A program made the translations under genes and the position numbers. Under the pieces are notes generated by a model that worked only from the letters and a program-made list of their open reading frames with translations, did no database searches and was not told the DNA's origin. From DASXMX01 sp036794395 (GTDB taxonomy: Bacteria > Planctomycetota > Phycisphaerae > Tepidisphaerales > Tepidisphaeraceae), in NCBI GenBank assembly GCA_036794395.1, contig DAIRGS010000380.1, positions 1 to 6,508 of the forward strand: DNA of 6,508 nucleotides, given 5' to 3'. Shown in pieces: positions 1-6,456 of this stretch; the stretch's first letter is position 1; every line of letters starts with the position of its first letter.

Positions 1-1350
1 GCCCAGGAGGTGGAGGATGGTTGCGTGGAGGTCGTGGACGTGGACGGGGTCCTGGGTGACGTTGAAGCCGAAGTCGTCGGATTGGCCGAGGGTGATTCCG
101 GGTTTCACGCCGCCGCCGGCCAGCCAGTAGGTGAAGCAATTGGGGTGGTGATCGCGACCATCGCTTCCGCCCTGGACCATGGGGGTGCGGCCGAATTCAC
201 CGCCCCAGACGACGAGGGTGTCGTCGAGCATGCCGCGTTGTTTTAGATCCTTCACGAGGGCGGCGGCGGCTTGATCGGTGGCGAGGCAGTTCTTTTTCAG
301 GTCTTTGACGAGGTTGCCGTGCTGGTCCCAGGCTTCGTGGAAAATCTGGACGAAGCGCACGCCGCGTTCGGAAAGGCGACGGGCAAGCAGGCAGCTGGTG
401 GCGAAAGAGGCCTTGCCGGGCTCGGCGCCGTACATGTCGAGGATGTGCTTTGGCTCGGAGGCGATATCCATTAACTCGGGCGCGCTGGTTTGCATTCGCG
501 AAGCCATCTCGAATGAATTGATGCGGGTGGCAATTTCTGGATCGCCCACTTCGTTGAGGCGGATCTGATTGAGGTGGCGGATGCTGTCGAGGGTGTCGCG
601 CTGGAGCTGGCCGTCTACTCCGGGGGGATTGGATAGGTAGAGGACGGGATCGCCAGTGTTTCGAAACAGGACGCCTTGATAGATGCTCGGGAAGAAGCCG
701 GGACCCCAGTTGGCGGAGCCGCCGGAGAGGCCTTTGGTTCCGGTGCTGAAGACGACGAAGGAGGGAAGATCGGCGTTTTCGGAGCCCAGGCCATAACTGA
801 CCCATGCGCCGGTGCTGGGGCGGCCGAAGATTTGGGAGCCGGTGCTCATGAGCACCTGGGCGGGAGCATGATTGAACGCGTCGGTCTTCATGGACTTGAC
901 GATGGCGATGTCGTCGGCGACTTGGGCGAGGGCTGGGAGCAGTTCGGAGAGTTCCGCACCGGATTGGCCATGTCGGGCGAATTTAAACTTTGGGCCGAGC
1001 AGCTTGGAGTTGGGATTGATGAAGGCGGCGCGGTATCCCTTGAGCAGGTCGGCGGGGGGGAGTTTGCCGTCCCATTTGGCGAGTTCGGGTTTGTTGTCGA
1101 ACAGCTCGATGTGCGACGGACCGCCGGCCATGAAGAGGTAGATGACGCGTTTGGCTTTGGCGGCGAAGTGCGGCTTTCGCGGGGCCATGGGGTTTGGCGA
1201 GCCGGAGTCGGAGGCGGATGCCTGTGCGGATTTGCTTCCAAGAAGGTCGGCCAGTGCCAGCGCGCCCATTCCGACGCCGCACTGTTTGAAGAACCAGCGG
1301 CGGGTGAGGAATTTTGCGTATTCGGCTTGAAACTGCTCGTCTTGCTTCAT
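1..1350 (-). CDS. DUF1501 family protein with Tat signal, C-terminus cut by window edge
   Basis: Reading the minus strand from ATG at 1350 gives 450 uninterrupted codons to base 1 with no stop. The C-terminus lies outside the window; full-length relatives suggest a few tens of residues are missing. Residues 16-22 (TRRWFFK) form a twin-arginine motif. A hydrophobic stretch follows, with a possible cleavage site after SAQA (about residue 44), so export of a folded protein is expected. Family hallmarks in order are: FMAGGPSHIELFD (73-85), NHAPAQ (160-165), GRPSTGAWVSYGLGS (176-190), ANWGPGFFPSIYQG (213-226), WDQHGN (341-346), VVWGGEFGRTP (380-390), GRDHHP (398-403) and HDLHAT (439-444). DUF1501 proteins have the alkaline phosphatase/sulfatase fold. 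The Asp and His residues at 85, 342, 344, 400, 401 and 402 are plausible metal ligands, but that is inference. The gene follows the PSCyt1-DUF1553 gene on the same strand, the usual planctomycete pairing. A GAGGA site lies 8 bases before the ATG and supports this start. Substrate unknown. Confidence 0.95.
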   Translation of the reverse strand, partial: MKQDEQFQAEYAKFLTRRWFFKQCGVGMGALALADLLGSKSAQASASDSGSPNPMAPRKPHFAAKAKRVIYLFMAGGPSHIELFDNKPELAKWDGKLPPADLLKGYRAAFINPNSKLLGPKFKFARHGQSGAELSELLPALAQVADDIAIVKSMKTDAFNHAPAQVLMSTGSQIFGRPSTGAWVSYGLGSENADLPSFVVFSTGTKGLSGGSANWGPGFFPSIYQGVLFRNTGDPVLYLSNPPGVDGQLQRDTLDSIRHLNQIRLNEVGDPEIATRINSFEMASRMQTSAPELMDIASEPKHILDMYGAEPGKASFATSCLLARRLSERGVRFVQIFHEAWDQHGNLVKDLKKNCLATDQAAAALVKDLKQRGMLDDTLVVWGGEFGRTPMVQGGSDGRDHHPNCFTYWLAGGGVKPGITLGQSDDFGFNVTQDPVHVHDLHATILHLLG

Positions 1351-1358
1351 TGGTCTTT

Positions 1359-1363
1359 TCCTC
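1359..1363 (-). promoter_or_regulatory. Ribosome binding site of the DUF1501 gene
   Basis: The minus strand reads GAGGA followed by 8 bases and then ATG at 1350. This is the clearest Shine-Dalgarno site in the window and fixes the start of the DUF1501 gene. Its first base is shared with the end of the palindromic repeat at 1363-1387, so folding of that repeat could affect access to the site. Confidence 0.7.
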
Positions 1364-1466
1364 GTGACACGGGCTTCCAGCCCGTGCTGGCGATTCACTT
1401 CCGAAAAAATAATCTGGATCGGCCTCTTCACTATGACGTTTGCACGGGCTTGAAGCCCGTGTCACG
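1363..1466. repeat. Inverted pair of REP-like palindromic repeats
   Basis: Two 25-base elements, 1363-1387 and 1442-1466, are inverted copies of each other with 24 of 25 bases matching, separated by 54 bases. Each is also a palindrome by itself. The right copy has ACGGGCTT and AAGCCCGT around one central base. The left copy has ACGGGCT and AGCCCGT around three. The arrangement matches REP/BIME-type intergenic repeats, which in other bacteria are mobilised by REP-associated tyrosine transposases (RAYTs); no such gene lies in this window. From memory, very similar sequences are common in planctomycete genomes and yield spurious TGFQPV and TGLKPV peptides when translated; that would need a genome search. 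The right copy ends 11 bases after the last base of the PSCyt1 stop region when read on the minus strand, so as RNA it could act as a 3' stabilising hairpin or attenuator between the two genes. Confidence 0.85.
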
Positions 1467-1477
1467 GGATACATGGG

Positions 1478-4400
1478 TCACTCTTTAGTGATGGCTTCAT
1501 CGAGATTCAGGATCGCTCTTGCGACTACGGTGTACGCCGCCCACTGGGTTGGGGAAGCACCGCGGGGCAAATCTTTGGGGACCTCTTTTTCGCCGGTGGT
1601 GATTTCGTTGGGGTTGAGAAATCCGTCGGCAAAGCGTTGGCGTTCCTTTGTGAGAAGGGAAAGCAGCTCGGCTTTTTCGGGTTCGGCTGGTGAGCGGGCG
1701 AGCACCTGGCGGAAGGCGTAGGTGATGCGATCGGCATCGCTGGCGCCGCCTTCTTCGAGAGTGTGGCGGGCGAGGGCGCGGGCGCAATCGACGAACATGG
1801 GTTCGTTCAGGGAGACCAATGCCTGCAAGGGCGAGTTGGAGCGGGCTCTGCGCACGCAGGAGGATTCACCGGCGGGGACATCGAAGGTCTGGAGCATGGG
1901 ATAGGGGGTGGAACGCCGGCGGAAAACGTAGACGCCGCGACGATAGCGATCGCTCCCGGTTTCGTCTTTCCAGGGGAAGGGGCCGTAGCTGGCGGGGGGC
2001 AGGAAGAGGAATGCGGGGGCAGGGGGCATGATGCTGCGGCCGCCGATTTTTTCGTTGAGCAGGCCGCTGGAGGCCAGTGCGATGTCGCGGATGATTTCGC
2101 CTTCGACGCGGAAGCGCGGGCCGTGGGCGAGGAGGCGGTTGTAGGGATCTTTTTCGAGCAGCTCGGGGATGGTGCGGCTACTTTGGCGATAGGTGGCGGA
2201 GGTGACGATTAGCCGGTGGATGTGCTTGATACTCCAGGGGCTGATTGTGCCTTCTTCTATTCCCGCCTTGATCGAGGGCTCCATAAATTCGACGGCGAGC
2301 CAGTCAAGAAGTTTGGGATGGGAAGGCGGCTCGCCCTGATAGCCGAAGTCTTCGGGCGTTCCGACCAGACCGATGCCGAAGTAGTGCTGCCAGATTCGAT
2401 TTACGAATACGCGGGCGGTTGTGGGGGATTTGCGATCGGTGAGCCAGTTGGCGAAGGTCAGGCGGGTGGGTGGGGCGTCGGCGGGAAGGGCGTGGAGAAA
2501 CGATGGGACTCCGGGCTTTACGGCGTCCTGGGGTTTGAGCCAATCGCCGCGGCTGAGGATGTGAGTATCGCGACCGCCGGTGCGGGCATTCAGGGCGAAA
2601 GTGGTTGCACCGGTGGGCCACTGTTTCCAGAGATTTTCGATCTGCTGGTTCTGTTCTTTCCATTGCGGGCCTGTCGTGCGCCAGTAGGAAAAAATTTCGG
2701 CGGTCTGCTGCTCGGTGCGGTCAGAGGTGGGCACATCCAGAAGATCGCGCACGCGTTTGGGCAGGGGATCGGCGGAGACCGTAGCGGTGTCGTTGGTCAC
2801 TGAGATTCGGAAGCGGCCGAGATTGTTATTTTGATTGTCGTCGCTGTTCCATCCGCCGTGATTTTGTTCGAGGCGGATCGTGAGGATGATGTCGCCTTCG
2901 AGGTCGATGGGGGCTTTGCAATGGAAGACGGCTTTGCGGTCTTGATTGCGTCGGCCGGGGCCGGCGTCGATGCCCCAGGCGGTGGTGCTGTTGTTGTCGA
3001 TCGCGAAGCTGATGGGGCCGGTGATGCGCTTGGTCTTGGTGCGATCATCGAAAACGGATTCGAGGTCGCGCGTGGGCTGGTCGATGTCGGCGGTCGCCTG
3101 GTCGAACGTGACTTTGACGACCTTTTTTGGATTCGCGACGGAAGCGGCTTCGACGGTGAAGCCGGAGAGGGCGCAGGTTCCCCAGATCGATCGGCCAGGG
3201 CCGCCTCCGGGCAGATTGGCATCCGTCAGCAGCTCCAAGCGGAACGCGGTGATGCCGTTTAAGTTTGTCTTTACTTTGAAGCCTTCGTTGAATTTGGTGG
3301 GTGCGTAGCCGCCGGCCAGTAACGAGCCGTCTTTGTATTCGTGGTAGCGTTGGGCGTTATCGCCCTGGTGTTCGAGATCGTGGAGAACCGTCCACTGGGG
3401 CTGGTCGTGAGCGACGGTTTTTTCCCACGTTTCCATGCGCTGTTGCCAGTCATCCGAATGATGCTTGAGCGATCCTTCGATTTCCCGCATCTGGCGGAGC
3501 AGATCGGCGGATTTGCGCTGCTCATCGGGCGTGTAAACGACCGGTTGGGCTTCGTTGTCGTTATTCAGGAAGGCAAAAAGTTTGTAATACTCCTGCTGGG
3601 TGAGGGGATCGAATTTGTGGGTATGGCATTGCGCGCATTGGATGGTCAGGCCGAGGATGCCTTTGCCGATGCAGTCCATGCGATCGAACATGGCGTCCAT
3701 GCGGAATTGCTCGGGATCAACGCCGCCTTCTTCGTTGAGCATGGCGTTGCGAAGAAAGCCAGTGGCGACGATTTGTTTCTGGGTGGCGTGAGGAAGTTGG
3801 TCGCCGGCGATTTGTTCTTTGATGAAGCGGTCGTAAGGGAGATCGCGGTTGAAGGCGTCGATCACGTAGTCGCGGTAAAAGTAGATGTCGCGGGATTTGT
3901 CTTTTTCGAAGCCGTCGGAGTCGGCGTAGCGTGCCGCGTCGAGCCAGTGGCGACCCCAGCGCTCGCCGTAGTGGGGTGAGCTTAAAAGCTTTTCGACTTG
4001 CTTTTCGTAGGCGTTGGGAGATTGATCTTGCAGGTATTCATCAACTTGATTTGGAGTGGGGGGCAGGCCGATCAAGTCGAGATAGAGGCGACGGAGCAGT
4101 GTGATGCGGTCGGCTTCAGGGGCGGGGTGCAATCCTTCGGATTCTAATCGTGAAAGGATATAGCGATCGATCGGCGTACGAACCCATCGCTCATTTTTCA
4201 CTTCTGGAGCGGCGGATCGAACGGGCGATGTGAATGCCCAATGGGCTTCGTAGCCGGCACCCTGGGCAACCCACTGGGTTAGCGTTCGAATTTGAGCGGG
4301 CGTGAGGTGTTTGTTGCTGTCGACCGGGGGCATTCGGTCTTCGTCTTTAGCGGCGGTGATCCGCTTAACCAGTTCGCTTTGATCGGGTTGGCCGGCGACG

Positions 4401-4630
4401 ATGGGGACGTGGCCGGACTTGGTGGGGCGGGCGGCGGAATCGGGTAGGTCGAGGCGGAATTTTCCCTTGCGCTGTTGCTGATCGGGGCCGTGGCATTTGA
4501 AGCAGTTGTCGGCGAGGATTGGCCGGACGTCGCGGGAAAAGCTCAGTTCGGATGCGCCGCGCGCCAGCCCGCAGGCCGCCAAGACCGTGATTGCGGATAA
4601 CGAGAATAAGCAGCGAGATGGGTGCGGCAT
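1478..4630 (-). CDS. PSCyt1-DUF1549-DUF1553 (PSD1) planctomycete cytochrome protein
   Basis: This is a complete protein of 1050 residues. It has an N-terminal export signal (about residues 1-27), which contains a lipobox-like LAAC ending at Cys20; a type I cleavage near ARGA is the alternative. The PSCyt1 haem domain follows, with NCFKCH (Cys43, Cys46, His47) and RMPP at 99-102, where Met100 is the likely distal haem ligand. DUF1549 spans about 150-357 and contains IDRYILSRL (154-162), LIGLPPTPNQVDEYL (186-200) and a second CxxCH, QCAQCHTHKFDP (331-342). A mainly beta-rich central stretch (about 420-620) ends in NNLGRFRISVTND. DUF1553 covers about 720-985, with FVNRIWQHYFG (742-752), EDFGYQGEPPSHPKLLDWLA (760-779) and GESSCVRRARSNSPLQALVSLNEPMF (921-946). 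The role is unproven; export and possible electron transfer or degradation in the periplasm are inferred. The start at 4630 is the only one that keeps the signal peptide; its ribosome site is weak. The DUF1501 gene follows 127 bases downstream on the same strand and may be co-transcribed. Confidence 0.96.
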   Translation of the reverse strand: MPHPSRCLFSLSAITVLAACGLARGASELSFSRDVRPILADNCFKCHGPDQQQRKGKFRLDLPDSAARPTKSGHVPIVAGQPDQSELVKRITAAKDEDRMPPVDSNKHLTPAQIRTLTQWVAQGAGYEAHWAFTSPVRSAAPEVKNERWVRTPIDRYILSRLESEGLHPAPEADRITLLRRLYLDLIGLPPTPNQVDEYLQDQSPNAYEKQVEKLLSSPHYGERWGRHWLDAARYADSDGFEKDKSRDIYFYRDYVIDAFNRDLPYDRFIKEQIAGDQLPHATQKQIVATGFLRNAMLNEEGGVDPEQFRMDAMFDRMDCIGKGILGLTIQCAQCHTHKFDPLTQQEYYKLFAFLNNDNEAQPVVYTPDEQRKSADLLRQMREIEGSLKHHSDDWQQRMETWEKTVAHDQPQWTVLHDLEHQGDNAQRYHEYKDGSLLAGGYAPTKFNEGFKVKTNLNGITAFRLELLTDANLPGGGPGRSIWGTCALSGFTVEAASVANPKKVVKVTFDQATADIDQPTRDLESVFDDRTKTKRITGPISFAIDNNSTTAWGIDAGPGRRNQDRKAVFHCKAPIDLEGDIILTIRLEQNHGGWNSDDNQNNNLGRFRISVTNDTATVSADPLPKRVRDLLDVPTSDRTEQQTAEIFSYWRTTGPQWKEQNQQIENLWKQWPTGATTFALNARTGGRDTHILSRGDWLKPQDAVKPGVPSFLHALPADAPPTRLTFANWLTDRKSPTTARVFVNRIWQHYFGIGLVGTPEDFGYQGEPPSHPKLLDWLAVEFMEPSIKAGIEEGTISPWSIKHIHRLIVTSATYRQSSRTIPELLEKDPYNRLLAHGPRFRVEGEIIRDIALASSGLLNEKIGGRSIMPPAPAFLFLPPASYGPFPWKDETGSDRYRRGVYVFRRRSTPYPMLQTFDVPAGESSCVRRARSNSPLQALVSLNEPMFVDCARALARHTLEEGGASDADRITYAFRQVLARSPAEPEKAELLSLLTKERQRFADGFLNPNEITTGEKEVPKDLPRGASPTQWAAYTVVARAILNLDEAITKE

Positions 4631-4832
4631 AGGTTTCCGGTAGTATTACACGCCAGCGGGCTAAAAGTGAGAAGGATCTGGCCGATTTTCGTTCATGGGT
4701 ACATGACACCTTTGGCGATCCTCTTCTCCCTCCCCCGGCGTACCGGTGGAGGGAAAAAGGAGAGTCTCCTGGAGTGATGTGAGGGATAAGGAGCGGTCGC
4801 CGAAACTATCACGCACCCTTTGTTCATGCCTC
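4631..4832. other. Divergent intergenic region
   Basis: These 202 bases separate the minus-strand PSCyt1 gene from the plus-strand VOC gene, so promoters for both directions should lie here. The best minus-strand match is TGTAATACT at 4642-4650, resembling an extended -10 box, but it has no recognisable -35 and would leave only about 11 bases before the ATG. On the plus strand I see no convincing -35/-10 pair. The only strong structure is the hairpin at 4727-4754. No small gene or RNA gene is supported. Confidence 0.6.
4727..4754. repeat. Imperfect palindrome, probable worn dispersed repeat
   Basis: Bases 4727-4738 pair with 4743-4754 at 11 of 12 positions around a 4-base loop (CGTA). The single mismatch is C4734 against T4747. 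Weaker pairing continues outward to about 4721 and 4760. A pyrimidine-rich arm facing a purine-rich arm, with CCGG at the loop and a following GTGAGGG-like stretch (4779-4786), resembles a palindromic repeat I recall as widespread in GC-rich bacterial genomes. It lies between two divergent gene starts, so it is not placed as a terminator of either neighbour. Confidence 0.55.
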
Positions 4833-5642
4833 ATGATCCGCAAGGTTGACCGAATTATTCTCCGCGTGCCGGGCCTGGCCTCCGCCATTGGCTATTACCG
4901 CGACGTGCTTGGGCTGAAGCTTGTTCGGCAGGATGCGCGCGTCGCGAATTTTCAGCTGGCGGATGGAGCAACCGAGCTGGTCCTGCATACCGATCCGGAT
5001 CTACCTGGCGAGGCAATTTATTATCTTGTCGATGATGTGCGGGATTTATACCGCCGGAGGGCCGACCTGAAGCTGACGTTTACCAGCCCGCCGGCCCAGG
5101 TTTCGCGCGGGTTTCGCGCCACGGTGAAGGATCCGTTTGGAACGGTGTTGCTGTTGTTGGATAAGACGACGGTTTCTGCCGGCGGCAGCCAGATTGAGGA
5201 TGCGCGGACGGGCGGGTCGCTGTTTGCGGGTGTTGAGCCCCGGCTAAGCCCCAAGCGTGATGAGCTTTCGAAGATCTATCAATCAATCGGCCGGACGGCC
5301 GACGACTTGCCCTACACGCCGCATTTTGAGTCGTTGTTTAATGCGTATGCCGCGACGTATGGCGAGCCCAAGCCCACCCGAGCTGAAGTGTGGCGCCATC
5401 TGCTTAATCTGCGGAAGGGCGGCAAGCTTCCGAAGCTGGGGGATGCGCGATCGATCCCTCCGGCGATCTCTGATGAGGATCGCGAGCAGCTGCGGCAAAT
5501 GCTTGGGGAGGATATCGGCCGGCGCGATCGGCTGCCTTACACGGCGCGGTTTGATGAGCTGGTGGATACGTTCAATCGTTCGCAGGGGCGACCGATTTCT
5601 CCCCATCTGGTCTGGCGGCTTGTCGCAACGCTGGCAAAATAG
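4833..5642 (+). CDS. Glyoxalase/VOC-fold protein with duplicated C-terminal module
   Basis: This is a 269-residue protein. Residues 4-110 form a vicinal oxygen chelate (VOC) half: VDRIILRVPGLASAIGYYRD, VLGLKLVRQD, ELVLH (48-52), YYLVDDVRDL and KDPFGTVLLLLD (99-110). In metal-dependent VOC enzymes the first strand carries His and the last strand Glu. Here those places appear to be Arg7 and Leu, while His52 is kept, so a classical metal site is doubtful. After a linker (about 112-140) the C-terminal half has two related units: LPYTPHF (159-165) with VWR at 186-188, and LPYTARF (234-240) with VWR at 260-262. Aligning 159-195 with 234-269 gives 13 identities in 36 positions. I do not recognise this module. 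It looks helical and charged, suited to binding a partner, but that is inference. ATG at 4833 is chosen because the VOC domain starts right after it; an in-frame GTG at 4746 would add 29 residues unlike the family and lies inside a hairpin. No clear ribosome site is seen. The next gene starts 5 bases after the stop. Confidence 0.85.
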   Translation: MIRKVDRIILRVPGLASAIGYYRDVLGLKLVRQDARVANFQLADGATELVLHTDPDLPGEAIYYLVDDVRDLYRRRADLKLTFTSPPAQVSRGFRATVKDPFGTVLLLLDKTTVSAGGSQIEDARTGGSLFAGVEPRLSPKRDELSKIYQSIGRTADDLPYTPHFESLFNAYAATYGEPKPTRAEVWRHLLNLRKGGKLPKLGDARSIPPAISDEDREQLRQMLGEDIGRRDRLPYTARFDELVDTFNRSQGRPISPHLVWRLVATLAK

Positions 5643-5647
5643 CGTTC

Positions 5648-6274
5648 ATGACTGAAAGCAATAAATCGAATAGCGAGCCCAAGCCGACCAGTGAGATGAT
5701 CGGGCGGGCCACCGCAATATTGGCGGTGGTCGCGGCGATTGCCAGCGCGCGATGGGGTGCGTGCAATCTTCAGGCGATCCTCGAGCAGGGGAAGGTGAAC
5801 GACACCTGGGCGTATTACCAGGCCAAAAGCATTAAGCAGCATGAGGCGGAGCAAACGCGCGACCTGGCCAAGGCGCTGGCAGGGTCGGTTCGCAGCGAGG
5901 GATCTTCCGACCCGCTGGCGGCGCTCGAGAAAAAAATGGCGGCAGATGCGCGGCGAGAGGCGATTGAAAAACTGGAGCAGCAAGGTGCGGCTTACCGCTA
6001 TCAGATCAGCCGGGACAAAATGGTTGAAAGCAGCTTTTGGTTCGAACTGGCTTTTGCCGGCCTGCAACTGGGCGTGATCCTTTGCACGATTGCCACGGGT
6101 GGAAAGCGCCAAATGCCGTTCCTTATTGGGGTGATTTTCGGAGTGATCGGGGCGCTTCTGTTGGTAAACGGGTTCCACCGGTTCGTTCATGCGCCGCGGT
6201 CGTGGTATCAGGGGGCTGCCGAGCAGATTGCCAATGACATTCAGTCTGCAACGGCACCGGTGGCGGAAAAATAG
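5648..6274 (+). CDS. DUF4337-like small membrane protein
   Basis: This is a 208-residue protein with a short hydrophobic helix near the N-terminus (about 18-34). A polar, alanine- and charge-rich region that could form a coiled coil follows (about 45-125). Two strong membrane segments come next, FWFELAFAGLQLGVILCTIA (130-149) and about 156-175, then a polar tail. The order of helices, the motif NDTWAYYQAKSIKQH (51-65) and the paired C-terminal helices resemble DUF4337 proteins, whose function is not known. The assignment is by recalled pattern, not by a search. The middle region is probably outside the lipid, on which side is not clear. The ATG is 5 bases after the VOC gene stop with no visible Shine-Dalgarno, which suggests translational coupling. 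The reading frame agrees with its neighbour in preferring G or T at third codon positions. Confidence 0.8.
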   Translation: MTESNKSNSEPKPTSEMIGRATAILAVVAAIASARWGACNLQAILEQGKVNDTWAYYQAKSIKQHEAEQTRDLAKALAGSVRSEGSSDPLAALEKKMAADARREAIEKLEQQGAAYRYQISRDKMVESSFWFELAFAGLQLGVILCTIATGGKRQMPFLIGVIFGVIGALLLVNGFHRFVHAPRSWYQGAAEQIANDIQSATAPVAEK

Positions 6275-6314
6275 TCGACCAGAGCGTTTGTCCAAAGACG
6301 CACATGATTGGTTG

Positions 6315-6331
6315 CGGGATATACTATCCCG
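6315..6331. repeat. Small hairpin downstream of the DUF4337-like gene
   Basis: CGGGATA (6315-6321) and TATCCCG (6325-6331) pair perfectly over 7 bases around a TAC loop, 40 bases after the stop codon. The position suits a transcription terminator for the VOC-DUF4337 unit, but no run of T follows, so an intrinsic terminator is only a weak possibility. Confidence 0.4.
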
Positions 6332-6342
6332 GATTGTTCAGT

Positions 6343-6367
6343 ACGCCGAGACGCGGAGTACGCGGAG
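6343..6367. repeat. Three copies of an 8-base unit
   Basis: ACGCCGAG (6343-6350), ACGCGGAG (6351-6358) and ACGCGGAG (6360-6367) stand almost head to tail. The first differs by one base, and one extra base separates the last two. The stretch lies in non-coding sequence. It resembles CGGAG-rich intergenic repeats I recall from planctomycete genomes, though that link is from memory. Confidence 0.6.
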
Positions 6368-6456
6368 AATTCAGAAGTAGCAACAGCTCACATGCAAAAT
6401 CGCGGAGCAGTTTGTCGCGCACGCCGCGCAGTTCACACATCCCACTCCTCTGTGAT

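Noticed and set aside
676..1488. Open plus-strand frame of 270 codons opposite the DUF1501 gene
   Set aside because: It is antisense to a clear conserved gene, its composition is that of a shadow frame in GC-rich DNA, and its end reads through the palindromic repeats to give TGFQPV and TGLKPV peptides.
1763..3979. Several plus-strand open frames opposite the cytochrome gene (such as 2216-2803 and 3341-3979)
   Set aside because: All lie antisense within one intact conserved gene. They are Gly-, Val- and Glu-rich as expected from the reverse of its codons and show no family motifs.
4642..4650. Extended -10-like element TGTAATACT on the minus strand
   Set aside because: It has no -35 partner and would leave only about 11 bases before the ATG; a match this weak is expected by chance.
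4693..4706. Short inverted repeat TCATG/CATGA around a 4-base loop
   Set aside because: Five base pairs are too few to be meaningful without conservation.
4746..4832. Upstream GTG start adding 29 residues to the VOC protein
   Set aside because: The GTG lies inside the hairpin arm, the added residues are not VOC-like, and the domain begins directly after ATG at 4833.
5537..6295. Minus-strand open frame of 252 codons across the VOC and DUF4337-like genes
   Set aside because: It spans two plus-strand genes and their junction, is rich in Arg and Pro, and shows no recognisable domain.
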